A stretch of 30,494 nucleotides of DNA from CAZPMC01 sp964587755 (lineage in GTDB: Bacteria; Bacillota; Clostridia; Acetivibrionales; DTU013): contig CAZPMC010000026.1 in assembly GCA_964587755.1 (NCBI GenBank), positions 1-30,494 on the forward strand. The letters run 5' to 3'. The position numbers were made by a program, and so were the translations under genes. How positions within the stretch are numbered: position 1 is the stretch's first letter; every line of letters begins with the position of its first letter. The notes beneath the pieces are model-generated. The model was not told where the DNA came from. It did not search any database and was given only the letters and a program-made list of their open reading frames with translations. Of this stretch, positions 6,374-14,718 are shown piece after piece.

Positions 6374-6418
6374 ATGGATTCAGACTTTACACCAATCATT
6401 TTGCCAAAAGAGAACTAA
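6374..6418 (+). other. 14-codon ORF (MDSDFTPIILPKEN) in leader of DUF362 gene
   Basis: GGAG (6363-6366) lies 7 nt before ATG 6374; TAA at 6416-6418. It precedes the putative promoter at 6423, so it belongs to the upstream transcript. It starts ATGGATTC like leader ORF 2 of mgtE. Function and even translation are uncertain. Confidence 0.25.
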
Positions 6419-6422
6419 TCTT

Positions 6423-6450
6423 TTGAGGAAACAAAGAAATTTGATATGAT
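6423..6450 (+). promoter_or_regulatory. Putative promoter of the DUF362-nagB unit
   Basis: TTGAGG (6423-6428) and TATGAT (6445-6450) with a 16-bp spacer, about 35 bp before the ribosome site AAAGGAG. Confidence 0.45.
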
Positions 6451-6502
6451 AAATAATGTGTAAGTTGAATTTTCTATACAACAAATAAAGGAGCTGATGT
6501 GG

Positions 6503-7594
6503 ATGATTGGTAAAAACGGAATACGCATAATTTATGGCGACAACCCGAAGCAAATGGTAATTAAGCTGCTTGAAGCCATAAGGCCAGAAGAAGAAATAGA
6601 CAAAAACGCACTTATTGGAATTAAACCAAATCTCGTCGTGGCAAAGCCTTCAAGCTCAGGGGCTACAACCTCGCCTGAAATAGTGGCAGGGCTCATTGAA
6701 TATTTAAAATCTAAAGGTCACGATAAAATTGTCATTCTTGAGGGCTCCTGGGTGGGGGACAGGACATGGGAAGCCTTTAAAGTATGTGGATATCAGGAGC
6801 TATCGAAGAAATATAATGTTCCCTTAATTGATCTTCAAAAAGATAAATATAAGGCATATGAAATAAACAGTTTGAGGATAAATATATGTGATTCTGTTAC
6901 AAAGGTTGATTATTTAATAAACATACCTGTCCTCAAAGGCCACTGTCAGACTAACATAACCTGCGCCTTAAAGAATATGAAGGGTTGTATACCAGATACC
7001 GAGAAAAGAAGATTTCACACAATGGGTTTACATAAACCTATTGCATATCTGAGCAAGCTCATAAAACAAAATCTTATAATTGTTGATGGTATGAATGGAG
7101 ACCTTAACTTTGAAGAGGGCGGCAATCCGGTCCAGATGAACAGGATAATTGCGGGAAAGGATCCAGTGTTGATAGATGCATATGCGGCACAATTGATGGG
7201 CTTTGGTATTGAAGAAGTTCCGTATATTGCTATGGCCGAAAATATCGGTGCAGGCAGTACTGACCTGGCAAATGCTGATATTGTTGAATTGAATAAGGAT
7301 ACCGGTTCAAGAAAATTGAAACCCTCAAGGAGAGTGCAGCAGTTATCAAGGTATATTGTGGAGGACAGTGCTTGCTCAGCTTGCTATGGAAGCCTTATTT
7401 ATGCACTGGAAAGACTTTATGAAAAAGGGCTTTTAAATAGGTTGAAAGAAAAATTGTACATAGGGCAGAATTTTAAGAATAAGCGGCATGACGGGATAGG
7501 TATAGGTGTTTGCGCTTCAGGGGTTGATAAATGTGTTAAAGGCTGCCCGCCAAAAGCCAGGGATATTGTAGAATATCTGGAAAGCATTATATAA
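6503..7594 (+). CDS. DUF362 domain protein
   Basis: 363 residues from ATG 6503, spaced 9 nt from AAAGGAG; ATG 6497, two codons earlier, is only 3 nt away and less likely. The DUF362 body is seen as IGIKPNLVVAKPSSSGATTS near the N-terminus, then YLINIPVLKGHCQTNITCAL and KNMKGCIPDTEKRRFH, and IIAGKDPVLIDAYAAQLMG. A C-terminal Cys-rich section follows (CSACYGSLIYALERL, then CASGVDKCVKGCPPKARDI), which could hold metal or Fe-S. DUF362 proteins have no established general reaction; some are fused to ferredoxin domains. No transmembrane segment is seen. It precedes nagB by 73 nt and may be co-transcribed. Confidence 0.8.
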   Translation: MIGKNGIRIIYGDNPKQMVIKLLEAIRPEEEIDKNALIGIKPNLVVAKPSSSGATTSPEIVAGLIEYLKSKGHDKIVILEGSWVGDRTWEAFKVCGYQELSKKYNVPLIDLQKDKYKAYEINSLRINICDSVTKVDYLINIPVLKGHCQTNITCALKNMKGCIPDTEKRRFHTMGLHKPIAYLSKLIKQNLIIVDGMNGDLNFEEGGNPVQMNRIIAGKDPVLIDAYAAQLMGFGIEEVPYIAMAENIGAGSTDLANADIVELNKDTGSRKLKPSRRVQQLSRYIVEDSACSACYGSLIYALERLYEKGLLNRLKEKLYIGQNFKNKRHDGIGIGVCASGVDKCVKGCPPKARDIVEYLESII

Positions 7595-7603
7595 AGAAAG
7601 GGG

Positions 7604-7617
7604 TTCTCTAAAGAGAA
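7604..7617. repeat. Short palindrome between DUF362 gene and nagB
   Basis: TTCTCT-AA-AGAGAA sits in the 73-nt gap before nagB. It is too short for a terminator and could be an operator or chance. Confidence 0.25.
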
Positions 7618-7667
7618 TAGGGGGAACTATGGAAATGCCCCATATAAAAATGTCAGGAGGTTTATTG

Positions 7668-8411
7668 ATGAGAATTATTTATGCAAAGGATTATGATGAG
7701 TTGAGCAGGAAAGCAGCAAATATTGTATCAGCTACTATAACATTGAAACCAAACTGCGTACTAGGATTGGCTACCGGTTCTACTCCAATAGGCATGTATA
7801 GTCAATTAGTGGATCGGTATACCAACAATGAAATTGATTTTCGATATGTTAAGACAGTAAATTTGGATGAATATGTGGGTCTATCGGAAGACCACCCACA
7901 GAGTTATCGCTATTATATGAATGAGAACTTATTCTCAAAGGTTAATCTAAATAAAGAAAATACACATTTACCTAATGGCCTTACCAAGGATTTAAGTGCA
8001 GAGTGTGTAGAGTATGAAACCTTAATTGCTGATCTCGGAGGCATTGACCTTCAAGTATTAGGTATTGGGAACAATGGGCATATAGGCTTTAATGAGCCGT
8101 CGGATATCTTTGAAAAGCAAACTCACGTAGTAACGCTGACAGAAAGTACTCGTAAAGCAAATGCAAGGTTTTTCAATTCTTTAGAAGATGTACCAACCCA
8201 AGCAATTACTATGGGCATAAAGTCAATAATGAAAGCTAGGGCTATTTTGTTACTTGCTACAGGAGAGGGGAAAAAAGAAATATTAGAAAGGGCGTTATTC
8301 GGATCCATTACCCCGGATGTTCCGGCTTCTATCCTTCAGATGCATCCTAATGTTACTGTAGTAGCTGACAAGGCAGCAATTGCATGTATTCGAAACCTAG
8401 AGAGTGAATAG
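7668..8411 (+). CDS. nagB: Glucosamine-6-phosphate deaminase NagB
   Basis: 247 residues from ATG 7668, seven nt after AGGAGG (7655-7660); an earlier in-frame ATG at 7629 lacks this spacing. Converts glucosamine-6-phosphate to fructose-6-phosphate plus ammonia in the cytoplasm. Diagnostic motifs are GLATGSTPIG (phosphate loop), VNLDEYVGL (D67 is the general base) and LGIGNNGHIGFNEP (active-site lid with Asp/His/Glu set). Length and motifs match the short Gram-positive NagB without the E. coli allosteric tail. It converges with a ROK repressor gene and lies near an amino-polyol-type operon, so it could be the exit to glycolysis for that pathway. Confidence 0.95.
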   Translation: MRIIYAKDYDELSRKAANIVSATITLKPNCVLGLATGSTPIGMYSQLVDRYTNNEIDFRYVKTVNLDEYVGLSEDHPQSYRYYMNENLFSKVNLNKENTHLPNGLTKDLSAECVEYETLIADLGGIDLQVLGIGNNGHIGFNEPSDIFEKQTHVVTLTESTRKANARFFNSLEDVPTQAITMGIKSIMKARAILLLATGEGKKEILERALFGSITPDVPASILQMHPNVTVVADKAAIACIRNLESE

Positions 8412-8434
8412 CTATATTTGGATTTATATACTTA

Positions 8435-8475
8435 ACAGTCTATACTTTACCTTTCAAAGTATAGACCGTTTTATT
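8435..8475. terminator. Bidirectional terminator between nagB and the ROK repressor
   Basis: GTCTATACTTT (8438-8448) pairs exactly with AAAGTATAGAC (8456-8466), loop ACCTTTC; a T-rich tail CGTTTTATTACTTCTT follows. It lies between convergent genes. Confidence 0.85.
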
Positions 8476-8480
8476 ACTTC

Positions 8481-9653
8481 TTAATATATATTTTGCATCT
8501 TAAAATTTTGATTTCTGTCAAGATTATAATTATCTGACAAGAAGTGATTCAATATTGAATTGTTTCCGATAATGCCCACACCACGAGCAATAATGTCACT
8601 TTGTACGTCCAGTATAAAATCGATTGGATGTATGCAAAGATTTGAACAGTATTCTTTCACCCGCTCTATGAGTCTGTCACCTAGTTTCTCAGCAACACAC
8701 CCACCTATTATGAATGTATCTACATCTAATGCAGAAGAAAGATTAGCAACAATTAAGGAAATGTGGGATGCCATATGCTCAATTAGATAACTAGCGTTTT
8801 GAGTATCAAAGCAATCCTCAAAAATATCAATACCGAAGTGGTACTTAATGTATTCTCGTCCTAAAATATTTTCAAACCACCCAGGACGTTCCGTGCTGGT
8901 TACGAAATTATGCTGTAAGGTCATATATCCAATTTCCCCGGCTGAAAAATGCTTTCCCCGCCTGAGTTTCCCATCAAGAATGATTCCGGAACCAAGTCCT
9001 ATTCCAAGCATAATAAATACGATGTCCCTTTTGTTTCGGAGTGCCTTGTATTCTGAAATAGCAGCGGCATTTACATCGTTTTCCATAAACACAGGTATTT
9101 GGATTTTTTGACTGAGAGCGTTTACATCTGAAGCAAAATCTTCCCTGCCTTCACAATCTATTGCGGGATTTCTTGTATTAACAATAAATTTTTCAGTATC
9201 AACAACAGCCGGTAAGGCGATACCGAGAGAAGATATCTTTGATTTCTCGACATCTAGGCCTGATAATTCATAAGGCACAACTGAATCCAGAAGTTTTTGG
9301 AGTGATACTTTCAAAGGTTTTGACTTAAAGAAGACTGTCTCATCATCTAAATTTACGACAGCTAATTTAAAAGTAGCACCATCATAATCAACTCCGATGC
9401 TGTATGCAGCGTTAGGCTGGAATATCAGCATATTAGGTTTTCTACCAACGGAGGTTGTATCTGATTCTCCGTGATATGTGACAATATCCCTCTCCAGAAA
9501 AAAGTCTATTATTTTAAGTACGGTAGGTTCTGTTATTTTAAGTGCTTTTGCTATCTCGGGACGGGTAGCAATCTTGGTTGGCTTATTTTTTATAAACTCA
9601 AAAACAGCCCTTCTATTACTAATTTTTACATCTGGTGATGCGTGAAATACCAT
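8481..9653 (-). CDS. ROK-family transcriptional repressor (XylR/NagC type)
   Basis: 390 residues. The N-terminus is a winged helix-turn-helix (about 10-65: NRRAVFEFIKNKPTKIATRP, then EIAKALKITEPTVLKIIDFF). A ROK sugar-binding domain follows, seen in YSIGVDYDGATFKLAVVNLD, the END(VNAA) motif and GLGSGIILDG. The zinc motif CxCGxxGC of many ROK proteins is absent; the region reads GWFENILGREY. The kinase-type DxGGT loop is changed to DYDGA, fitting a sensor without kinase activity. It is divergent from the dehydrogenase-aminotransferase-kinase operon, whose promoter carries XylR-like half-sites, so it probably represses that operon and itself until a sugar or amino-sugar ligand binds. Confidence 0.88.
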   Translation of the reverse strand: MVFHASPDVKISNRRAVFEFIKNKPTKIATRPEIAKALKITEPTVLKIIDFFLERDIVTYHGESDTTSVGRKPNMLIFQPNAAYSIGVDYDGATFKLAVVNLDDETVFFKSKPLKVSLQKLLDSVVPYELSGLDVEKSKISSLGIALPAVVDTEKFIVNTRNPAIDCEGREDFASDVNALSQKIQIPVFMENDVNAAAISEYKALRNKRDIVFIMLGIGLGSGIILDGKLRRGKHFSAGEIGYMTLQHNFVTSTERPGWFENILGREYIKYHFGIDIFEDCFDTQNASYLIEHMASHISLIVANLSSALDVDTFIIGGCVAEKLGDRLIERVKEYCSNLCIHPIDFILDVQSDIIARGVGIIGNNSILNHFLSDNYNLDRNQNFKMQNIY

Positions 9654-9975
9654 CAGTTCAGTTCACAACCTTTCAGATAATCAATTATATTAATAAATCA
9701 CGTTAATTAATATAATATTTATAATACATAAAAACTACAAATACGTAAAGCATTCTATATTTTTCACACAGAAAACATCATAAATTACTAATAAATTACT
9801 CAGTTGTTTGTTAAATGTGCACAAAAACCACGCCGCATATTGTGCAACAATCATGTATTGACTATTAAGGGTATCCGTTGTAAAGTAATAATTGCAAAGT
9901 ATTAATTAAGAAACTTAATTAATTAACAATGCGACTATTAAACTAAATTACAATATATTAACATTATACCATAAC
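9654..9975. promoter_or_regulatory. AT-rich divergent control region with repeated TTAATTAA motifs
   Basis: No gene is visible. TTAATTAA occurs at 9703-9710, near the repressor start, and twice at 9902-9909 and 9915-9922 separated by GAAAC. A half-site TTAAACTAA lies at 9938-9946. These are candidate operators for the ROK repressor, but in such AT-rich DNA the TTAATTAA copies could be chance. Confidence 0.35.
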
Positions 9976-10012
9976 TTGTTATTTGTAAAAGTACTTAGTT
10001 TAATACTAAACT
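9976..10012 (+). promoter_or_regulatory. Promoter with overlapping palindromic operator
   Basis: TTGTTA (9976-9981) and TTTAAT (9999-10004) are 17 bp apart. A palindrome AGTTTA-ATAC-TAAACT (9997-10012) covers the -10 box and resembles the TTAGTTT/AAACTAA half-sites of XylR-type ROK repressors (family knowledge). Binding there would block polymerase. Confidence 0.6.
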
Positions 10013-10067
10013 TGAAGTAAGGATTGCCTTATCGGCTTTCTAATTTATTATTTAAGGAGGTTCTATT

Positions 10068-11099
10068 ATGACTATGAGAGCAATTGTTTATGACAAGCCA
10101 GGAAAATTTGAATTACGGGATATTCCAAAGCCTGTATGCAAGCCGAATGAAGTATTAGTAAAAGTTCACTTCTGTGGCATTTGTAAAACTGATGTCCACC
10201 AGCATACGGGGCAGTTTATTGCTGATTTCCCGCTTATTCCCGGGCATGAAATGGCAGGAATTGTAGAAGCGGTAGGTGAGAATGTAACTAATCTAAAAGT
10301 TGGTGATCGTGTAACAGTGGATGATACGGGCCAATGTGGTACATGTTATTATTGTCAGAATGATATGCCCTTATTCTGCGAGAACTTTACATCAAAGGGT
10401 GGCAATGAACCTGGCGCATTTGCGGACTATGTTATTGCAGACTTTGATAAAGTATTCAAACTTGCTGATCATATTTCATTAGAGGAAGGCTGCTTTGTGG
10501 AGCCAACTGCTTGCGCTTTCCATGGGTTAGATGTTATTGATCCGAAGCCCGGAAACAGTATTTTGCTGTTTGGTGCAGGACCAACAGGTATTGTTCTTGC
10601 ACAGCTCCTCAATAGAAGCTGCGCAGGAGATCTTGTTGTAGCTGCTCCATCAAAAGATAAACTTGATATTTTAAACGAACTTGGAGTAAAAGAAACTTAC
10701 CAGATTTCCCGTAATGATGTTGAATCAAACCGTAAAGAAATTATGAAAAATTATCCTCAAGGTTTTGATATTGTTGTTGATGCAACTGGCTCAGGTAAGG
10801 TTGCAGAAGAAGCGATCAAATATGTAAAGAAAAATGGAAAGTTAATTCTATACGCAGTTTATGATGATTCACAAACAATGACTATCAAGCCAAATGAAAT
10901 TATGGAAAGACAGGTGCATATTACTGGATCATTTGCACAGTATCATTGTTTCCCAAGAGCAGTTAATGCTATTAATAAGGGAATTGTAAAAGTTGATAAA
11001 TTGATTACTGCTGTTATTCCATTGGAAGAGTACGGGAAAGGCCTTGAAATGACCGAAAAGGGTGGACCAGGTTCACTGAAGGTTCTGGTAAAAATTTAA
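10068..11099 (+). CDS. Zinc-dependent medium-chain alcohol/polyol dehydrogenase
   Basis: 343 residues; ATG 10068 follows AAGGAGG. Sorbitol-dehydrogenase-like member of the MDR family. Catalytic zinc ligands are in CGICKTD, GHE (IPGHEMAG) and CFVEPTACA. Structural zinc is held by four cysteines in CGTCYYCQNDMPLFC. The NAD(P) fold shows GAGPTG (LLFGAGPTGIVLAQLL). It should oxidise or reduce a secondary alcohol/ketone of a polyol or sugar. It is first in an operon with a second dehydrogenase, an aminotransferase and a ROK kinase. Related dehydrogenases (GutB1) act with a class III aminotransferase in 1-deoxynojirimycin synthesis, but substrate here is unknown. Confidence 0.9.
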   Translation: MTMRAIVYDKPGKFELRDIPKPVCKPNEVLVKVHFCGICKTDVHQHTGQFIADFPLIPGHEMAGIVEAVGENVTNLKVGDRVTVDDTGQCGTCYYCQNDMPLFCENFTSKGGNEPGAFADYVIADFDKVFKLADHISLEEGCFVEPTACAFHGLDVIDPKPGNSILLFGAGPTGIVLAQLLNRSCAGDLVVAAPSKDKLDILNELGVKETYQISRNDVESNRKEIMKNYPQGFDIVVDATGSGKVAEEAIKYVKKNGKLILYAVYDDSQTMTIKPNEIMERQVHITGSFAQYHCFPRAVNAINKGIVKVDKLITAVIPLEEYGKGLEMTEKGGPGSLKVLVKI

Positions 11100-11141
11100 T
11101 ATCTTTTGATAAGCAAACTAGATAATTAGGAGATGATTAGT

Positions 11142-12179
11142 TTGAGCAGCAAGTTATTTAATACTATTTACGGGAGAAATCTTGTAGCAGAGCTTAAAAA
11201 TATTGTTCAAAGACCCTATCTTGTCGTTACAATGGAAGACCTATGGGATAAATTCAAAGACCAGTTTGATGAAGATGCGATCGTTCATTTCGTAAAAACT
11301 CTAGAATATGAGGAAATGATCAAGGAAATTGATAATCTCCACAAGTTTGAGTCAGTTATCGGGTTGGGTGGAGGTCAGGCAGTTGATTATGCAAAGATTG
11401 TTGCCTGGAGAAAGCATCTTCCTCTTTACCAGGTTCCTACATCAATAGCAACAAATGCAGTATTTGGACATCGTGCTGGGGTAAGGCTCAATAGTTCAGT
11501 CCGCTATATTGGTTTTGTTGAACCTTTGGCTGTTTATATTGACTATGACATCATTCAGAATGGCCCAAAAACACTTAACCGCAGTGGAGTATGCGATATA
11601 TTATGCTACCATAATGCAGTTTATGACTGGAAATATGCTTGGGATAAGGGTAAATGTGAAAAACAGTGGCCATACGATGAAGCGCTTTGTGCGGAATCAA
11701 TGTCTGTATACAATAGTGTTGTTGAGGCGCTGGATGATATATATGAATTGAATGAAAAGGGAATAAAAGTATTGACTGAAGGCCTCAGATGGGGTGGAGC
11801 AGCATTTCATAATGCCGGTTGGAATCCTCGTCATATAGAGGGCACAGATCATTTCCTGTTCTACACCTTGGAATATATGACGAAGAAAAAGTTCATTCAC
11901 GGTCAACCAGTGTGCTTAGGGATTTTTACCGGGTCTCTGATGCAGGATAATGATGCTGAGGGTATGCTGAAATTGATTCATAAAGCAGGAGTCGATATTC
12001 GACCTGAGGCAATGGGCATTACTTGGGATGATGTATTTGCTGCATTAAAATATCAGAAAGAGTTCCTTGAAAAGGATGGGAAATGGTATACCGTTGCAAA
12101 TGACTTTGTCGTAGATGATACCTTCTGTCAGAAAGTCAAAGATATGATTATTTCTGTTTATGGTGAATGGGGAAAATAA
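11142..12179 (+). CDS. Glycerol-1-phosphate dehydrogenase-like (AraM/Fe-ADH_2 family) dehydrogenase
   Basis: 345 residues if started at TTG 11142, nine nt after TAGGAG; ATG 11133 is in frame but abuts the ribosome site. The DHQ-synthase/Fe-ADH fold is shown by GLGGGQAVDYAKIVAWR (NAD-binding glycine loop) and PTSIATNAVFGHRAG. Metal ligands expected for AraM/G1PDH are the Asp in GVCDILCYHNAVYDWKYA and the His residues in HIEGTDHFLFYTLEY and FIHGQPVCLG. Members reduce dihydroxyacetone phosphate to sn-glycerol-1-phosphate or use related polyol phosphates. Operon setting with an aminotransferase suggests oxidation of an amino- or keto-polyol instead; the true substrate cannot be read from sequence. 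Confidence 0.82.
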   Translation: MSSKLFNTIYGRNLVAELKNIVQRPYLVVTMEDLWDKFKDQFDEDAIVHFVKTLEYEEMIKEIDNLHKFESVIGLGGGQAVDYAKIVAWRKHLPLYQVPTSIATNAVFGHRAGVRLNSSVRYIGFVEPLAVYIDYDIIQNGPKTLNRSGVCDILCYHNAVYDWKYAWDKGKCEKQWPYDEALCAESMSVYNSVVEALDDIYELNEKGIKVLTEGLRWGGAAFHNAGWNPRHIEGTDHFLFYTLEYMTKKKFIHGQPVCLGIFTGSLMQDNDAEGMLKLIHKAGVDIRPEAMGITWDDVFAALKYQKEFLEKDGKWYTVANDFVVDDTFCQKVKDMIISVYGEWGK

Positions 12180-12209
12180 CGACTAATTATTTTGAAGTGG
12201 AGTAAATCT

Positions 12210-13532
12210 ATGGATATGAAAAAGGTTATAGCAGAAGACAAACAATATAACGTACAAGTCTATAGCCCGGAGGAAATTGTTTTCGAATCTGCACATGGAA
12301 TGTATTTGGTTGACATGAACGGGAAGGAGTATCTGGATTTTTCAGCTCAATTTTCTTCCTGTAGTTTAGGACATGGTAATCAAGAGTTAATTTATGCTAT
12401 TCAAGAACAAATGTTGAAGCTTCTATCGGTAACATCTATGTTTGTAACTCAGGAACGTGTTGAAGTAGCTAAAGAACTGATTAATATTGCTCCTGAAGGT
12501 TTAACTAAGGTTTTATTGGGATGTACTGGTTCTGATGCAAATGAGTTTGCTTTGAAAGCTGCAAAGCATTATAAAGGCGGAGGTAAGATATTCACTTTCT
12601 GGCGTGGTTTTCATGGCTCAACTGGTGCATCAGCTGCAGCAACCGGAAAAAGTGAGACGATTCAGGAAAACTCAAGCATTTCGGAGTTACTTCCCAGAGG
12701 TTTTATTCACACCTCACCCGCTTATTGTTATCGATGTGATTTTGGAAAAGAGCCCAGTAGTTGTAATTTCCAGTGTTTAAAGTACTTGGAAAAGCAGATT
12801 CTGCATGAGGGTGGAGATAAGGTTACAGCAGTCATGACAGAGCCTATCTTTGCATCTGGTGGTGTAATTGTTCCTCCGGTAGGTTATATGCAGGAATTAA
12901 GAAAAATTTGCGACAAATACAATGCATTGCTGATATTTGATGAAGTTGTTACAGGGTTCGGTCAGACCGGAAGTATGTTTGCTTGTGAACAAGAGGGTGT
13001 TACTCCAGATATTCTTGTTTCAGGAAAGGCAATGACAGGAGGATATATACCAGGATCTATGGTACTCATGAGACCTGAGATCGGTCAAGCAATGGATAAA
13101 TTGACGCTTCACGGACATACTCATTCGTTCTATCCTGGTGTTTGTGCAGCTACTTTAAAAAATATTGAGATTATTAAACGTGCAAAGCTAGTAGAAAACT
13201 CAAAAATTGTTGGTGATTATCTGAAGGAAAAACTTCTCGAATTGCAGGATAAATATCCTGAAATAGGTGATGTGCGTGGTAGAGGTCTTCTGCAAGGGTT
13301 TGAATTGGTTCATGATAGAGTCAGTAAATCTGCTCATTATGAGCTTGGAAGTTTATTATTCAAAAAAATGCTCAATAATGGCTTGGTTACAGAAATTGAA
13401 AGCCGGGTTAATCTTGAAAATGTTGTTATTGTCTTACACCCGCCACTAATAACATCTAAGACTGATGTGGATACGGCAATTGAGATCATCGACAAATCTA
13501 TGCAGGAAGCTTTGAGAGATTTGCGACGGTAA
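12210..13532 (+). CDS. Class III PLP-dependent aminotransferase
   Basis: 440 residues from ATG 12210, eight nt after GTGGAG; an in-frame TTG at 12192 has no ribosome site. Fold-type I class III pattern is clear: GCTGSDANEFALKAAK (cofactor phosphate loop), FWRGFHGSTGASAAATG, IFDEVVTGFGQTG (Asp contacting the pyridine nitrogen) and VSGKAMTGGYIPGS with the Schiff-base lysine. A Cys-rich insert YCYRCDFGKEPSSCNFQCL may bind metal; such inserts occur in some aspartate-aminotransferase-family members. It would move an amino group to or from a keto- or aldehyde sugar or polyol, matching the two dehydrogenases upstream. It lies 30 nt after the previous gene. Confidence 0.9.
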   Translation: MDMKKVIAEDKQYNVQVYSPEEIVFESAHGMYLVDMNGKEYLDFSAQFSSCSLGHGNQELIYAIQEQMLKLLSVTSMFVTQERVEVAKELINIAPEGLTKVLLGCTGSDANEFALKAAKHYKGGGKIFTFWRGFHGSTGASAAATGKSETIQENSSISELLPRGFIHTSPAYCYRCDFGKEPSSCNFQCLKYLEKQILHEGGDKVTAVMTEPIFASGGVIVPPVGYMQELRKICDKYNALLIFDEVVTGFGQTGSMFACEQEGVTPDILVSGKAMTGGYIPGSMVLMRPEIGQAMDKLTLHGHTHSFYPGVCAATLKNIEIIKRAKLVENSKIVGDYLKEKLLELQDKYPEIGDVRGRGLLQGFELVHDRVSKSAHYELGSLLFKKMLNNGLVTEIESRVNLENVVIVLHPPLITSKTDVDTAIEIIDKSMQEALRDLRR

Positions 13533-13545
13533 AAGTTGATTCTTA

Positions 13546-13582
13546 CATAAACTGCTTTGAAAGTATTTCAAAGCAGTTTATG
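13546..13582. repeat. Perfect 17-bp hairpin between aminotransferase and ROK kinase genes
   Basis: CATAAACTGCTTTGAAA (13546-13562) is exactly complementary to 13566-13582, with a GTA loop. No T run follows on either strand, so it is not a standard terminator. It could protect the upstream mRNA, give partial termination or be an operator. Confidence 0.65.
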
Positions 13583-13612
13583 GGAATTAATAGGACAAAA
13601 TAGGAGTTTAAA

Positions 13613-14578
13613 ATGAATGAAAAGAAGTATTTAGGTATTGATATTGGGGGAACTTCTGCCAAGCATTCAATTGTTTATAGTTCAGGCAAAATAGAAAACC
13701 AAAGCAGTTTTAAAACCGGTTTAGATCTAACAAAGGAAGAATTTCTCAAAAGATTGGATACAGTAATAAATAATGCGGTTAAATTAGGTATAGAAGGTAT
13801 AGGAATCAGCACGCTCGGAGTAGTAAATACAAAAACAGGAGAAATTTTAGGCGGCGTTGCAAATTTGCCTATCCTAAAAAATGCAAATCTAATACAAGAA
13901 ATACACAAAAAACATGCGGATTTACCTATATCCGTATGCAACGATGCTCATGCTATGGCTTTGGGTGAGCATTGGCTCGGTGCAGGCAAAGACTGTGATA
14001 ATTTTTATTGTATTGCATTCGGTACAGGTTTGGGTGGTTGTGCAGTGGTTAATTCAAAAGTTCTTAGTGGTGCCCATTTTCGTGCCGGTGAAATTGGATA
14101 TTTAGATTATAAAGATAAATATAATTATTGTGAACATCAGCTTTCTACAATTTTTGTTACGAAACAAGCAGCAAAACTTTTGGGAAAAGAACTAAATGGA
14201 ATTGAATTTTTTAATTTGGTGCGAAAAGGTGACAAGATCTGTTTAGAAATATTTGATAAGTGGATAAATAATATTTCACGATTGATTGCAAATATAATTA
14301 TTCATTTTGATCCTGAAAAAGTGATTTTGGGTGGAGGTATTTCTTCAGAAGGAGACTTTTTATTGTCGCCAATTCAAGAAAAAATTAGCAAAATGCTTCC
14401 CTCGGAATTTGTTGGTCAAACCAAGATTGAAACAGCTAAATGCAAAAATAATGCTGGTATACTTGGGGCAGTTTATAATTTATTATCAACTAATAATTGT
14501 AAGGAAATTGTGGATAGCGAGGCGATTAGTTACTCGGCTTATGGACGAGTATGTGTCGGGGGGAATTGTGATGCATAA
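13613..14578 (+). CDS. ROK-family sugar kinase
   Basis: 321 residues, ATG 13613 after AGGAG. ATP phosphate loop GIDIGGTSAKHS at the N-terminus, catalytic base D111 in VCNDAHAMALGEH, second phosphate loop AFGTGLGGCAVV, sugar-contacting HFRAGEIGYLD and the adenosine motif VILGGGIS. The ROK zinc motif CxCGxxGC is not present (YNYCEHQLSTIF instead), which is less usual for a kinase. Likely phosphorylates a hexose or amino-hexose (glucose, glucosamine, N-acetyl sugars are usual ROK substrates) with ATP in the cytoplasm. As last full gene of the operon it could make the phosphorylated amino sugar used by NagB. Confidence 0.87.
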   Translation: MNEKKYLGIDIGGTSAKHSIVYSSGKIENQSSFKTGLDLTKEEFLKRLDTVINNAVKLGIEGIGISTLGVVNTKTGEILGGVANLPILKNANLIQEIHKKHADLPISVCNDAHAMALGEHWLGAGKDCDNFYCIAFGTGLGGCAVVNSKVLSGAHFRAGEIGYLDYKDKYNYCEHQLSTIFVTKQAAKLLGKELNGIEFFNLVRKGDKICLEIFDKWINNISRLIANIIIHFDPEKVILGGGISSEGDFLLSPIQEKISKMLPSEFVGQTKIETAKCKNNAGILGAVYNLLSTNNCKEIVDSEAISYSAYGRVCVGGNCDA

Positions 14579-14693
14579 AGCAAAAATTACCGTTATTAAA
14601 ACAATGTTTAATCAAAATCTTGTTGATGAATATTTGGCAGAAGCCAATAAATCGGAAGGTTACGGGACTTGTGAATTCTTATTAATAAATTAA
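14571..14693 (+). pseudogene. N-terminal fragment of a TIGR04076-type protein
   Basis: ATG 14571 overlaps the kinase stop and follows GGGGGGAA. The 40 residues start MHKAKITVIKTMFNQNL and reach EGYGTCEFLLIN, like the first third of the small TIGR04076 family (about 95 residues, starting KKVKITVLK.TFN). The frame ends at TAA 14691-14693, just where the GC-richer cellobiose island begins, so the gene was probably cut by that insertion. Confidence 0.6.
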
Positions 14694-14718
14694 GATGAGA
14701 TAGTAAATGCTGATAAGG

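Noticed and set aside
7604..7617. TTCTCTAAAGAGAA as a terminator between DUF362 and nagB
   Set aside because: Six base pairs and no T run; co-transcription remains likely.
14331..14570. Longer frame upstream of the TIGR04076 fragment
   Set aside because: It runs antiphase through the ROK kinase coding region; the ATG at 14571 has its own ribosome site.
10068..14578. Assigning the operon to azasugar (1-deoxynojirimycin) biosynthesis
   Set aside because: The defining phosphatase is missing and a kinase and AraM-like enzyme are present instead; kept only as an analogy.
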